In this document: positions 46,013 through 58,512 of the stretch, piece after piece
Numbering within the stretch: position 1 is the first letter of the stretch
Layout of the letters: each line of letters starts with the position of its first letter
Source of the DNA: Ptiloglossa arizonensis
Lineage: Eukaryota; Arthropoda; Insecta; Hymenoptera; Colletidae
Reading direction: 5' to 3'
Assembly (NCBI RefSeq): GCF_051014685.1
Contig: NC_135048.1
Span: 30,093,043 to 30,157,042, forward strand
DNA length: 64,000 nucleotides
Notes under the pieces: model-generated
Told to the model about the DNA's origin: nothing
What the model saw: the letters and a program-made list of their open reading frames with translations, nothing else
The model's database searches: none
Made by a program: the position numbers and the translations under genes

Positions 46013-48559
46013 ATTGAAGTGGCATCAGATGTCCTGCGCGGCTTCGAGCTCGCCCGTTGTACCTTCCGGTCGAAGTCGATAATTGCACCCCAACCATAAT
46101 TAAAATAACCCCAGAAAGGTCAGGATAGCCACGATTGCTCGGAACGTTTCGCGAGTTAATCGAAAGCACCCTCGCGGCGACGATGGGGGCGGTACGACTC
46201 GGTCGTCATAAAATCGTGAAAATAAATCGCTCGCGTCGAGTCGCGTCGAAATTCACTTTAGATTAGAGGCGGCGGGGGCGGGAGGCCGGCGGCCATCGGG
46301 CGGCTGCAGCAGTTTTCTCTCACGGGTCGTTAGAGCCCCGCGAGTGCATCGCCGCGTGCACACCTAATAGGATTCGTGGCCTCCGCCGAGGGGAGGGGGT
46401 TGGAAAAGTCGGGATGGTCTCTTTTGGCCACAGGTGGGGCTACTACTCTCTCCTCGTTACCCTGGCCGCCGATTTTCGTTTTGTTTCGGCAGTCGTCGAC
46501 GAAACCTCTCTTCCAGTTCCTCCTACGTTTCCTCGTGCTCGTTCTGGTCCCGTTCACCCTTTGTCTCGTTCCTGCGGCCCTCGAGACGTCTCCTGCGCCC
46601 TCTTCAACCCTTGCGTTACCGCCAACACGTTTTCGTGTTTTTGTCAATATTTTCGCGGTGAAACGTGTTCCTCGAAATGTGTGTACTGGGATTGTCGACG
46701 AAACTGTCCTCGAAAGGACCTTTGCGCTGTTTTGCACCCCCGAAGTGCAAGTTTTCTCTTTTAAAAAGAAGAGAGGAAATTTTGTTTGGAAATTTACTAT
46801 GAGTTCGATCAAGAGTACAGATCTTGGACAGTGAGGTTAGCTGTGTGGAAGTCTGGTCGTTTGTTGGTTCGTTTAAAGTAAAATCGAACCAGGAAAAAGT
46901 TCTTAACGATGCACTTTTACTTTCTGAGCTAATCGATGGCATAGTTCGCTGTTCAACTGCAACTTCTGGAGCATACTAATCTTTACGCGACGAACAGAAT
47001 TTGTTTTCCAATTTTGCGTGTCAATTTCTTTTCGTTTCATCGTTTAAAAATTGAATTGGCAAGACAATACAGTGTATTACCTAAAGATAATCACCTAGAC
47101 GTCTCTACAATTATTAGAAACATCTTTACAAAAATACAAAATACTAATACGCTGTAAAAATTAATTTTTTTGAAGATAATTTTTTCCAGAGTTTTGAAAC
47201 TCAACGATGTTTTCGTTTTTGCACAAATGTATATTTTTCTTTATTTCATCGTGTAATCAATATTAATATTTTACTAAACTTTAGGTAATAAACTTACTAA
47301 ACTTAGGTAAACTATAGGTAAACTTTCGGATACCTGTAACGTCACGACCTTGAAATCACCTTAACTATCGAAATTAAAATTAAACCGAAAATTCATTTCC
47401 ATCGAGATCACAAACTCGAATATCGTGTACAAACCCTGTGTAGTGCCTTTGCTTTCACTTTCACTTTTGTTCTTTTTTTCATTTCGATGTTTAATACACG
47501 CTTCGCACGTCCGTACACTAATGGGACTTCGTCCGGTTTAAATAAAAGATGACGGGGGGTTTGGTGATATAAAGAGCCGCGATAAAAATGACAAGAGAGA
47601 CAGTAGCAGAACTTCATAAGCTATCTTTTATCCGTAGCCGTTCCATCGTACGAAGATTACGTTTCACAGCGGCAGAACTGTCGGGCGAGTTTTGCTTTTA
47701 GATTGCGCCGCGTATTATGGACGTTTATATGGAGTAACGAGGGTGTTATTATTACCTTGGAGAACCGTGGAAAAATTTCGACCCATTGCTCGCCGCTTCG
47801 AAGTGTACCCCGCGTCTCTCATAAATAATGTCTCGGAGCTATTCCGATCGCCGCAAATTCAATTCTCTATCGCGAGGTATTCGACTAGTTCGATATTGTT
47901 GCTCTGGGAAATTCATCGACGGTGTACGTTTCACGTCGAGAGTCACGTCTGGATCCGTCTAAACCGGTACATCGTTGAAATAATTATTAGCGGTGCCTGA
48001 CGTGACAACCCAAAACAGGACGAATGAAATTTGATGCCGTGTTATCCGAAGACGTTGATACACCGGTGTTTCGTTGCTTCGCGTAATTACGTGTTACGAA
48101 ACAAGCCGATACTAATGACTTTTCGCGCGATAACTTCGGCTTAATTAATTAATTAGCCCTGTTCAGCGAAACGGAAATGCGAAACGAAACGGTCTTAATA
48201 ATTTCATCGAAATCCCGCCGCGTATAGAACAATCTCTCTTATCGTTGCACAAATTGATCGGTTACCGTTGGATAGTTACGATAATGCGAACAAAATTCAA
48301 TTCTCGATCGATTCTACGTTGTACAGCGCGAACAGAACTTTGGGACATGGATAATAATACCGGTGAAAATGAATAGAAAGTGATGTTTAACGTGCACGAT
48401 TCCAAGGTAAATTATTTGATTCGTGACAGGACATTATTTATTCACTGATTCTATTTATAAGTTGTGCAATTTACCGGTTTGTAAAGAACGGTAGAGCCAG
48501 TTCTGGTTTACTCCAAAGTGACGTTTTCAGTGTTTTTTAATTTTAATTCCTTTTAATAT
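46013..48559. other. Single-copy stretch, CG-rich to 46.8 kb then AT-rich
   Basis: 46250-46780 holds three overlapping plus frames, one of which (46414-46764) is Cys-rich and listed separately. 46980-47400 is AT-rich without signal. 47410-48540 has short frames on both strands with no domain. No RNA gene is recognised. Confidence 0.45.
46414..46764 (+). other. Open frame, 116 aa, Cys-rich with a hydrophobic N-terminus; unproven
   Basis: After the ATG the first 26 residues include YYSLLVTLAADF and end FVSA, weakly like a secretion signal. Residues 54-104 then hold ten Cys at 54, 61, 67, 75, 77, 85, 89, 94, 98 and 104, an even number as in disulfide-linked secreted peptides. The spacing fits no family I know; it differs from the ten-Cys TIL fold. 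Two other plus frames are open over the same DNA, which weakens the case. An internal near-repeat (GTCGTCGACGAAAC, TTGTCGACGAAAC) is also present. Coding status is doubtful. Confidence 0.12.
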
Positions 48560-49515
48560 CCTGACCTGACCATTTCCAACAATAGTAACCATGCCGATGA
48601 AATAGTTGTAGAGGATGTAAATAAAAATTCCGTAGGAGGATTTTTCTTAATATTTTGTATTAAAGATAAAATTTGTCGTAGCGAAGAGAATATAAATTTG
48701 TGAATGCTATTTTCTTTGATCACTTTCTTGATGTCTACGGTAAAGTATAAGAAGACATTAGTCATGAATAACGATACACCAGAATATTGTGTTTCCTTTA
48801 AATTCGTATCAAAGAATATAAAAATGGAGAATTGAGTATACAAAATAGTATTGAACAATATTTAATAATAATATTCATAACAAAGTATAGGAAGTGTTTA
48901 GTCACGAATAACGATACACCAGAATACTGTGTTTCCTTTAAATTAGCATCGAGGAATATAAAAATACATAATTGAGTATACCGAATAATATTGAACAATA
49001 TCCAAGAATAATATCCGTAACAAAGTATAAGAAGTGTTTGGTCGCGAATAATGATACGCCACAGAATTTTGCGTTCATTAGAAAAAAATCTAAAACTATA
49101 TAATTGAATATACCGAATAATATTTAACAATATCTAGTATCCTTGATAAAATAAAAGAAATGATAAGTCACAGAGGACGATATTATGTCAGATTCTTGTG
49201 TTTCTTATAAATTAGAAGAAAATCTAAAAATACATAATTGAATATACCGATTAATATTTAACAATATCTAGTATCCTTGATAAAGTAAAAGAAATGATAA
49301 GTCACAGAGGTCGATATTGTGTCAGAATTTTGCGTTTCCTTTAAATTAGAAGAAAATCCAAAAACACATAATTGAATATATCAAATAATATTTAACAATA
49401 TTTAGTATCCTTGATAAAATAAAAGAAACGACAAGTCACAGAAGACGATATTATGTCAGGCTCTTGCGTTTCCTTTAAATTAGAAGAAAACGAAAACACA
49501 TAACGGAATATTTAA
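48560..49515. repeat. AT-rich tandem array, about 134-141 bp monomer, six copies
   Basis: GTGTTTCCTTTAAATTAG, AAAAATACATAATTGAATAT, ACCGAATAATATTTAACAAT, CTTGATAAAATAAAAGAA and AAGTCACAGA recur with the TTTCCTTTAAATT core near 48792, 48933, 49071, 49201, 49336 and 49470. Two subtypes differ in the 3' half. Minus frames in it are artefacts. Confidence 0.88.
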
Positions 49516-51375
49516 TAACGTTATTTAAAACCGACGTTAAATACGCTTCACGACAATTGCAAAGATTCCATAGCCGGAACTTGGTCCCGTTCGGCAGTAA
49601 TCCCGGGCCACGGGAAACCTCGGCGCGCGCGCTCATTTTCGAAAAACCGCGGGAAAAGTGTCGCGCGGCTCGTGACGCGTCGGCGGCGCTCGGGAATCAC
49701 CTGATTAACACATCAGCGGCGCGGCCGCGACTACCTTTTCGCCCCGACTGTATCGCTAATAAGACACAGGTAGTTAGTGCCGGAGAGGAGACGAGAGAGA
49801 CAGAGGCGCGCGAAGGGCCGCGGTAACCGGTGGTGGAGAAGGGAGAGATCGACGCGAGAAGGCCGAAGCAGAAGGGCGCGTGAAGATACAAAGAGAGAAG
49901 GAGGAGGTGGAGAAGAAGAAGAAGGGGAGACGGGGTTAAAATTCGGACAACGAAGATAACGAAGTCGAGCACAATGCAGATGGAAAAGTAATATCAAACG
50001 AGGTAAATAAAACGAAACGCAGACGCGCGGGCGCGCGCGCACGGAGCGAGAGATCCCACGAGAGAAGCGGAGTGGGCCCAAAGAGGATAAAGAGCCCGTG
50101 AGAGAGGCAAGACGGAGCCAGATTGAAGGTAGACCGTGCGCGTGGAACGGAGAGGACGTGTATCGAGGACGGTGCGCATGCCGCGAGTGGAGAGCAGCGA
50201 AAAAGAGACGCAAAAGTCACCGCGGGGTGGGGGGAGAGAGAGGGGGTAGGGTCCCGGTTGCTCCCAACCGTGGACGGTGCGCATCCTCCGCTAGCACGAG
50301 GAGAGAGGACCACCAGAGTTACCGAGGTGAGTGCCGGGTACCCTGTAATCACGGTGCCGAGCCGCGAGCCGACAAACCAAACCAAAAGAGATAAAGATAA
50401 ACAGAGATTCGAGCCCTACGAGCTGACGGGGGAAGGAACGAAGCGGCCCGGCCGGTGGTGTGGTGGGGAGCGATGGGGTCCGGTAGGTGGTGGGGTGGGG
50501 GACCGCGGTACGGTGGGGGGGTGGGACGAAAAGAGACGGAGACGGGGCCCTCGTTAAGTATGACGTGCGATCGCTTCCTTTTGTGCTGCTCGGTTGCAGC
50601 CCGGACGATGCAACGCGTCGCGCGCTCCACGTTGCTTGATCGAAGAGCAACCCGAGTGCTCCACGTCGAGCATGTTGGAGGCACCGTCTGACGTGTACCG
50701 TTATGCAATCGTGAGCGCCGATTCGGTGGGACCATTGTCGTCGCTCGATCTGCACGATCGATCTCGCGCGTCTCGCGGTGGAAGGAGGGACCGAGGAGAT
50801 GGAGGAGAGGAAACGGTGCCGGTGGTGGTGGTGGGGGAGGGGAAGAGAATACGAGCAGGCCGAGCCGAGACGGAGAGACGTTACGCGGCTATTCGTCGAC
50901 CATGACGCATCGCCTCCCGATCCTCCACGTCCCTACTCCCCTCTCGTCCCGTCGCTCGTTCAACCGGGTTCCATGAAGTCGTACCGTCGTTTTTGTTGCC
51001 ACAGCGTATTATGCAACCTTGCTCCACGGGACTCGGGGGAAGATCCCCCCCCCCCCCCATCGCCGATAAGCCCCGTGGTGAAGCGAACCGGCCACGTCGG
51101 TCGATAAGCGGACGTCTGACGCGCGTGCAACTTTTTAATTGCGCGTCAGGAAGACATGACCGCGCGCCGGTTTCGGGAGCCGTGACGCTACTCGGGGGAG
51201 GTGGGGAGGCATGGGATCTCTCGATCGCATCGTTCGCACCGCGGACCAACTTTGCAGCGACCGACGAGCGATGTTTGGCGACCGGTCCGTCACGAGATCA
51301 AAGGGAGGGGAGACTGCTTGTCGAGTTTTTTCGCGTACGAATATTCAGGCAGGCGATTCGAATATTTGAGGAACG
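49516..51375. other. Large CpG-rich block, likely promoter/5' exon region
   Basis: This is the strongest CG-rich and purine-rich stretch of the window. Frames of 100-160 codons are open on both strands and overlap, with no domains and runs such as Gly or Pro from G- and C-tracts. It includes a 14-base C run at 51045-51058 and GGTGG tracts near 50455-50525 and 50820. Composition and the splice donor at 50327 suggest the 5' part of a gene whose coding exons are outside the window. Confidence 0.4.
49777..50326 (+). other. Candidate 5' non-coding exon ending in a splice donor
   Basis: A GA-rich plus-strand stretch runs from an initiator-like TTAGTGCC (about 49774) to ACCGAG|GTGAGTG at 50326/50327, a near-consensus insect 5' splice site. 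The start is a guess. Short upstream ATGs (49974, 50178) and in-frame stops fit an untranslated exon better than a coding one. An earlier weaker donor, GAG|GTAAAT, lies at 50000. No acceptor partner is identified. Confidence 0.22.
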
Positions 51376-52312
51376 TTAATGTTCCCCGAGTACGTACTCC
51401 AGGGTTCGAGAGCTGTTCGAACGGTTGGTTGAATAGATGCGTATAGTATTCGAATAGGTGCTCGAGTAGTCGAATGGTAATCGAACGTTCGAGTGTTCAA
51501 CTATTGTTCCAACAGTTGGTTGAATAGATGTGTGTGGTATTCGAATAGGTGCTCGAGTAGTCGATTGATAATCGAACATTCGAGTGTTCGAGTATTATTC
51601 GAACAGTTGGTTGAATAGAAGCGTGTAATATTCGAATAGGTGCTCGAGTAGTCGAATGGTAATCGAACGTTCGAGTGTTCGACTATTGTTCGAATAGTTG
51701 GTTGAATACAACCGTGTAGTATTCGAATAGGTGCTCGAATAGTCGACTGGTAATCGAACGTTCGAGTAGTATTCGAACAATTGGTTGAATAAATGCGTGT
51801 AGTATTTGAATAGGTACTCGAGTAGTCGAATGGTAATCAAACGTTCGAGTGTTCGAGTAGTGTTCGAGTAGTGTTGGTTGAATAGAAGTGTATAGTATTC
51901 GAATAGGTACTCAAGTAGTCGACTGGTAATTGAATGTTCGAGTGTTCGACTATTGTTGTAATGTGTACTTGAGTAGTGAAGTACTTTTCGAATGTGTACT
52001 CGAGTAATGGAATACTATCGAATATGTACTTATCCACTCGAATAGTTAGATACTATTCGAATATGTACTCGGGTGTTCTAGTACTGTTCGAATATGCACT
52101 GGAATAACCATATACTATTCGAATACGTACTCGAGTGATCGTATACTATTCAAATAAATACTTGAATAGTTGAGTAGAATTAAATTACTTGACTAATCGA
52201 ATACTATTGGAATATTTGATCATTCGAATACTATAAAACTCGTTCGAACAATGATATTCGAGTACCAAAGTATCGGAAACCTATGAATCATTCGAATATA
52301 GAATTATTCGAG
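51376..52312. repeat. TCGA-rich array, about 91 bp monomer
   Basis: GTATTCGAATAGGTGCTCGA, GTAGTCGAATGGTAATCGAA, CGTTCGAGTGTTCGA and CAGTTGGTTGAATAGA repeat. The TCGAACGTTCGAG core lies at 51481, 51572, 51663 and 51754, 91 bp apart, then at 51838. From 51960 the array degenerates into shorter TACTCGAGTA/ATTCGAATA units. The minus frames are artefacts. Confidence 0.92.
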
Positions 52313-53029
52313 AACGGCCCTATCGCGTAAACGAATCCGTGTCGATGATTCGCTATCGCGGATTGATTTCGCCCCTTCGGCTCGCTGCGCGTTCCTTCGC
52401 GATGGAACGGGTCGTTTCTCGGATCGTTTCGGAAAGCCACGGGACCGAGAGAGGCGTGGAGAAGAGGAAGAGAGTCGCTTATAATGTCTTCGTTAGCCAG
52501 GGGTAAAAAGGACGAGCGGCGTGCGTCTAAATGGCTTGTAACGATCTTAAAAACTGTTAAACCGAATCGAGTGCCGAAAATCCAACAGCTCGAGCGTTCG
52601 TCGATCCCCGCGCCAGTGTTACGAGCCTCGTTTCGTTGAAAAACTTTGGAGCTCGGTGGTACGCGGCGGCAAACTTCATTAAACTTCCCGCGTTCGGTAT
52701 CTTCGAGCTGCTTCGTCACGCGCGAATTATGAGAGGACGTTCCTTTACCCCGATGAGGGAAGTTTCGGTCAAGCTCAGCGTTAACGGTTTCGCGGCTGAT
52801 GACTCGTGCACTATCTCTTCGTGATTCGTGCAATTAAATTGAATTTTTCATTTTTGCAACACCGTACCCGATCGTTTCTCGAGTAACACGATCTTGCGGT
52901 TATTTTTATTTACCCAAGTTTTAAATTCACCCACTCTGTTCACTTAAATATGAAAATACACCAGCTTTAAATTGGTAACGAATAAAGAATACATTTTTAT
53001 TTACAAATATTTTTCAATTTTAGGTTAAA
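52313..53029. other. Single-copy spacer
   Basis: CG-rich to 52830. The minus frame 52288-52833 (181 codons) begins in unique DNA and ends in the TCGA array. It is Arg/Ser-rich with no domain. AT-rich afterwards with no signal. Confidence 0.45.
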
Positions 53030-54112
53030 ATAACTTTCCTTGTCGATTCTATCTTATTGAAGGGGGATTCAAATTACAAGGCCCAAAATTCGTTACCTTT
53101 AAATTCGTATTATGCAAAAAATATATTTAGTGTGTGTTCTAGGTTAAATTAATTTTCTTTTCAGAGTTTATGGTACAAAGGCCCAATCACTGTTAAAAGT
53201 TTCATATATTTGGCATCTGTTCTAAGTTAAAAAAACTTCCTTTTCAGAGTTTACTTTACAAGGACTCAAATTACTGATAAAAGTTTCATATATTTAGTAT
53301 CTGTTCTAGGTAAAACTTTCTTTCTCTAGTTTACCCTATAAGGGCCCAAATCACTGTTAAAAGTTTCATATATTTGGTATCTGTTCTAAATTAAAAAAAC
53401 TTTCTTTTCAGTTTACTCTATGGGCCCAAATCACAGTTAAAAGTTTCATATATTTGGCATCTATTCTACATTAAAAACACTTCCTTCTCACAGTTTACCC
53501 TACGGGCCCAAATCACAGTTAAAAGTTTCATATATTTCACATCCATTCTAGGTAAAACTTTCTTTTCATAGTTTATCCTATAAGGGCCCAAATCACTGTT
53601 AAAAGTTTCATACATTTGGTATCTATTCTAATTTAAAAAAAACTTCCTTCTTACAGTTTACCCTGCGGGCCCAAATCACAGTTAAAACTTTCATACATTT
53701 CACATCTATCCTAACTAAAACTTTCTTTTCATACTTTACCCTACAAGGGCCCAAATCACAAGTTAAAAGTTTCATATATTTGGCACCTATTCTAAATTAA
53801 AAACACTTCCTTCTCCGAGTTTACCCTACGGGCCCAAATCACAGTTAAAACTTTCATACATTTCACATCCATTCTAGCTAAACCATTCTTTTCATACTTT
53901 ACCCTACAAGGGCCCAAATCACAGTTAAAAGTTTCATACATTTGGCACCTATTCTAAATTAAAAACACTTCCTTCTCATAGTTTACCCTACGGGCCCAAT
54001 TCACAGTGTAAAACCTTACATTTCACATCTGTTCTAAATTAAAAGCACTTCCTTCTCAGACCTAACCCTAGAAGTCCCCAAATCGCTATTAAAACTTTCC
54101 CAAAGCAACCGT
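53030..54112. repeat. About 80 bp satellite, twelve to thirteen copies
   Basis: GGGCCCAAATCACAGTTAAA, AGTTTCATATATTTGGCATC, TATTCTAAATTAAAAACAC and TTCCTTCTCACAGTTTACCC recur. The GGCCCAAATCAC core lies near 53343, 53424, 53504, 53587, 53669, 53750, 53831 and 53911. Alternating units end TAAAACTTTCTTTTCATA or AAAACACTTCCTTCTCA, giving a partial two-unit (160 bp) order on the right. Confidence 0.92.
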
Positions 54113-55556
54113 GCAATTTTCCGCCATCATTCCTCCGCCCGGAGGGGTACCACTCTCTCGAAGTACCGCGTTCAACGAGAGTTGTCGCGAGTTCGGTATC
54201 CACGTTGCACGGTGTCCGTGTTATAGGAGGGTCGGTCGTGGCCGAGAGCGGGTTCGGAGCGAATCGAGCGCAATGCGGCGCGGGGCCCGAGAAATTGGAA
54301 GGAGTTTCGAACAGAACCGAACTCGTTCGGGACCCGTTTGGGCCGTGGGGGCGTCTCTTTCTCGGTTGGACGAGACCACCGTGATCGCGACAGGTGCGAC
54401 CAGCCACCGTGCTCGATGCAGAGGCCAACACCATTACACCGCCGGCCCTCTTTCTCTCCCGTCCACCTTTTTACTCTCTCGTCCTCCCTCTCTCGTCGTT
54501 CCTCCCGGGCCGCGCCACCGCGATTTTAACTTCCCCCTCTCTCTCTCCCCGCGCGCGCCGACCCCGCGTATCGCGAAATTATTCCAAATGCTAATTGCGC
54601 GTTTGTAACGCGACTCGCGGCGCAAGGTAGCCGGGATTCTTCCGAGAATCCCGCCCGGCTCAAAGACCGAACCGCTCCCACGAGCTAGCCAGATCTCTCT
54701 AGCTGCCACGGACCAGGATTGCAATTTTTCTTGCAACAATTTGCACGCTCGTACGATAATTGTAAAATGTGTACGGTGGCTCGTGCAACTTGTCGCAAGG
54801 GTGGTACACCGCTGCTACAAACTCCGACATACGTATACGGGAGATGGTAAGGTGGGGAGGGATTAGGAATTCTCAAGACTCGGGGTCTGTACCTTTTACA
54901 GACGAGGTACCATGGGTTTGCTTGTTCGGCTCGGTGCAACGGTTCGTGGAAACACTTTGCAAAATCACGTCCGAACGAAGAAACGGATTGTTGATTATTT
55001 CTCGTTCGAGAAGTGCAGCTTCCGTTAGGAAAATTGGAGATAACTTGTGGGAGGATCTCAACCGTGAACGAATATTGAGATCGGTGTACTTAGATATTTT
55101 TTTAGCGAACAATTCGTGAAACTTGATCAACGATTTGTAATTATTTTGTAATGGTCTTTTTATCGTAGAAGAATTCGATAAAAGGAACGAAGAAGACTAG
55201 TGTCCATGAGAAGATAAATCGTCGCGTTTGTGACCCTTTGTCGTCCCTTTGGAGAGGAAAGGGTGTGATTGAAAAACGTGGATGTTCCGTGGTGTTCCTC
55301 CACGGTTTCCCGTGGACGACCCGTGGCTTATTGACGCCTGGCGTCGTCGTGGCGTCTTCGCCGAGCCGTGGTACTTCGACGGTCATTGTGTCCTCGGTTG
55401 TTTTTATTGGCGCGTGGTTTATTGCCCATTTAGAAGAGTTTCTTTGTCCCGGATCGGCGCCAGCGATCGCACCGTTCACAATTAAGGGCTCTGTGTCTAA
55501 TTATTTGCCGACGGTTTCCAACATCATCCTCGTCGAGACCTAACCTCCGACCCAGA
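54113..55556. other. CG-rich single-copy block
   Basis: 54113-54700 is CG-rich with CT tracts. Frames on both strands overlap. A plus frame 54769-55119 (116 codons) and one at 55238-55543 have moderate residue use, but no domain is recognised and no splice context supports them. Confidence 0.4.
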
Positions 55557-55589
55557 GCTCTCTCTCTCTCTCTCTTTCTCTTTCTCTCT
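55557..55589. repeat. CT microsatellite
   Basis: (TC)n with a few TTTC interruptions. Confidence 0.9.
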
Positions 55590-57640
55590 TTGCTCGTATT
55601 CGAGTAGACCTGCATTCAGAAACATTTACACGGAGAAAGTAATTCAAGAGAGCGAGCCGGACGTAACGATGTATAAAGCTCGAATCTTCAAAGCCTTCGA
55701 AGCTCGACCTTAAAGGCCAAGTTCTTAAGGGTAACGTTGTACGAAGCTCTCGAGGCTTTGAGACTCGAGCTTCAGCGCTCGGCTCTCGAAGCTCTCGACC
55801 AGCTTGGAAAAGAAATTAACAACGATTCTACGGTGTGTGTTATTTATTTTCTGAAAGGTGTAGCCGCGAATTCGAACACACCGAGGCTTGGTAATCCTTT
55901 TTTAGAATAATTCTCGACTTTTCAAAACGATTGTACGTCACTGACACTGGTATCGCGATAAAATATCTAAAATTGTTCGATTTGTATTCAAAAACAGTAT
56001 TTACTGACTCAAATTCGAAAACAGTGTTTTCAGTAATTTTCAAGAATGCATTGCTTTCTGAGATCGAGAACAAGAGACTAAAAGAGAAACAACATTTCAG
56101 AAATATTTTTTCTCGAAAGATTTCGATACACTTATCCCAGAGACGTAACGATATCAACTACTCGATTAAATAACACTTAACAATTTAAACGATTGGAATC
56201 TTCGAGACTCCAGTTCTCGCTGTTCAAAGGTTCGAATCGAGAGGGTTCTAGCGTGTACGTTCGATTGGTAGTTTTCCTTAAAATCTCTAATTATGGAAAG
56301 AGTGCAAGATCTTCCTCGATCGCTTTGTTCCCTCGTGTAAGAGAGATACGGAGCCGATCGAGCTGCACGACCAACGCCGTATATTTCCTCGTGGTCCACA
56401 CGGGCTAACCCCCCACTACTGTATGAATCGCGATCGACGTCGAATCGGTGGGGGTAAGGAAAGTCTGTCGCGATTGGAAGGTCGACAGAGGCAGAACGCG
56501 ACGTGTGGGACACGGAAGGAGAAACGGAACGAGGCTGGTTGTCGGTGGGGTGGGGGAGAGGGGTCTCGCGACGGCTGCCCTCGGGGGGTAATGCTTTTCG
56601 TCTCACCATCGAGCATGGGTGGGCCGTGGCGAGGTCTGGGTTCGGGTACGTAACGAAGACGTAGGTAGCTCTTAATATCCCGATGTGCCGTTCGGTGAGC
56701 CGGGCGCACGCAACGTGCCCGGGATCCCTCGAATTTCTCGCCTCGGGGGCCCCTGGGATTAATAAAATATCCGAAATGAAAATACGGGTTGCAAACGAAC
56801 GACGAGCCACGTGGAATTTGATTTATAATAAAATACAACCTACCTGTACACGGATACTTGTACGTGGCCGATCGGTGCGGGAAATATTCGATGCTCGAGC
56901 ATTCGTGTACCAATTTGAATATACACACATCGGCGCTCCCCCACCCCTTTCTTCAATTTGTATACGAAACTGCACACATCGATTTTTATACGGTGTATTG
57001 TGAACTTCGAAGAGGATCGACTTAGCCGGGGAATTGTACGGAAGGAACGGAAAGGAAGGTATCGTATCGGAAAATGTATTTCGTTGCGAAAAATGTCGGA
57101 ATCCGTGCGGAATAATAATAATAATACAAAAACGGTTTTAAATTCCGTTCGTCGCATGTAAATGATAACAAGAAAGACGCGGAGGGACCAGGAGGTGGAG
57201 GCTTCGTGCGAGAACCGACCGATGATGCGGTCGGCAGCTGAACTGCATCGCGTGTTCCTGGCCCGCTGCAACTCGGGACGAGCACGCGCCATATGCCGTA
57301 TTGTTGCGCTATCATCTTTCTCCTCCTTTCTTTCGACCCTTCTCTCTTGAGCTGCGCGTCGCCTCCCTTCGTTGCCCTTTCAAGCACGCGAAATAAATGT
57401 TCGCTCGGTTGTACGGCGATTTCATGGGCCCGAGCGCCACCGATCGAAGCAACCGGACGTGCTCCCGGGATACCTTCGTACCGGAATACCTATGTCGAGG
57501 TTTTACGAACCGCGAGAGACGCGACGATTTATCGTACGATGAGTCGAGCTGCAACGGTAACTCTACTTCCCCTTCGTGCATCGTTCCGTTCGCGAACTGC
57601 GCGAGACCAGAGGCGTGTCACTCGCGGAAAGTGACGGTGG
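55590..57640. other. Single-copy stretch with a short GAAGCTC-type repeat
   Basis: 55670-55805 contains a loose repetition of CGAAGCTC, TCGAGCTT and GCTCTCGAAGC. 56160-57600 is CG-rich. The longest frame, 56166-56810 minus (214 codons), is Arg/Ser/Pro-rich, is opposed by open frames on plus and has no domain. No gene is called. Confidence 0.45.
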
Positions 57641-58512
57641 TGGGGGAACGCGACCTCGAGCGGCCGAAATATTTGACCTTCGCTTTACCAGAAGAAATTC
57701 GCTCCGAACGAGCTCCACTCCTTCTCTTTTCTCTCTCGTTGATTGTTCAATGTTAGAAAAGTCTCTATGTTTCTCTGGGCGAGATAATTCTTATTTACGC
57801 GTGAAACATTGATATAATTTTCGTGACGTGATTCAATATTTACGAAGTTCCTTTGTGTTGTGTTACTCGTGGATACAATCCGAAACAGGAGGCGTGTCTT
57901 TCTATTCAAAGTGGTGGGGGGACGACCTCGAGCGGCCAAAACATTTAGCCCTCACCTTCCAAGAAGAAACTCGCTCCAATCGATCTCTTCTCACCCTCTC
58001 GCCAATCGTTAAACGTTAAAGATAGTTTCTTCGCGTTTCTATGTACAAAATGGCACTCGTCCGAAGAATGGATTTGCGTTTAATTCTGAGCAGACGTCCG
58101 GATCTATATCGAGCCGGATGGCCCAATATTTGCAGGCAAAACGTTTTGAATAAATGCACAACATGATTTAATATTCACGAAGTTCCTTTTGTGCGTTGTA
58201 TTACTCTTGTATACAACCCTAAATAGGAGGTGTGTTTTTCGATTCAGAATAGTGGGGGGAGCGACCTCGAGCGGCCAAAACATTTGGCCCTCACCTTCCA
58301 AGAAGAAACTCGTTCCAATCGATCTCTTCTCACCCTCTCGCCAATCGTTAAACGTTAAAGATAGTTTCTCCGCGTTTCCCTGTACAAAATGGCACTCGTC
58401 CGAAGAATGGATTTGCGTTTAATTCTGAGCAGGCGTCCGGATCGATATCGAGCCGGATGGCCCAATATTTGCTCGCAGAACGCCTTGAATAGGTACACGA
58501 CATGATTCAATA
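57641..58512. repeat. Tandem array, three copies, 272 and 339 bp apart
   Basis: CGACCTCGAGCGGCCAAAAC, TTTGGCCCTCACCTTCCAAG, AAGAAACTCG, CAATCGTTAAACGTTAAAGA and ATGATTCAATATTTACGAAG recur, with CGACCTCGAGCGGCC near 57651, 57923 and 58262. The second and third copies are closest and carry an extra segment (CCGGATGGCCCAATATTTGC) that the first lacks. Confidence 0.88.

Noticed and set aside
54769..55119. 116-codon plus frame
   Set aside because: No domain, opposed by open minus frames, no promoter or splice support.
56226..56240. GGTTCGAATC, like a tRNA B box
   Set aside because: No T-stem pairing, A box or acceptor stem around it; TTCGAA is common in this window.
56166..56810. 214-codon minus frame
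   Set aside because: CG-rich DNA with open frames on the other strand too, no domain, no splice context.
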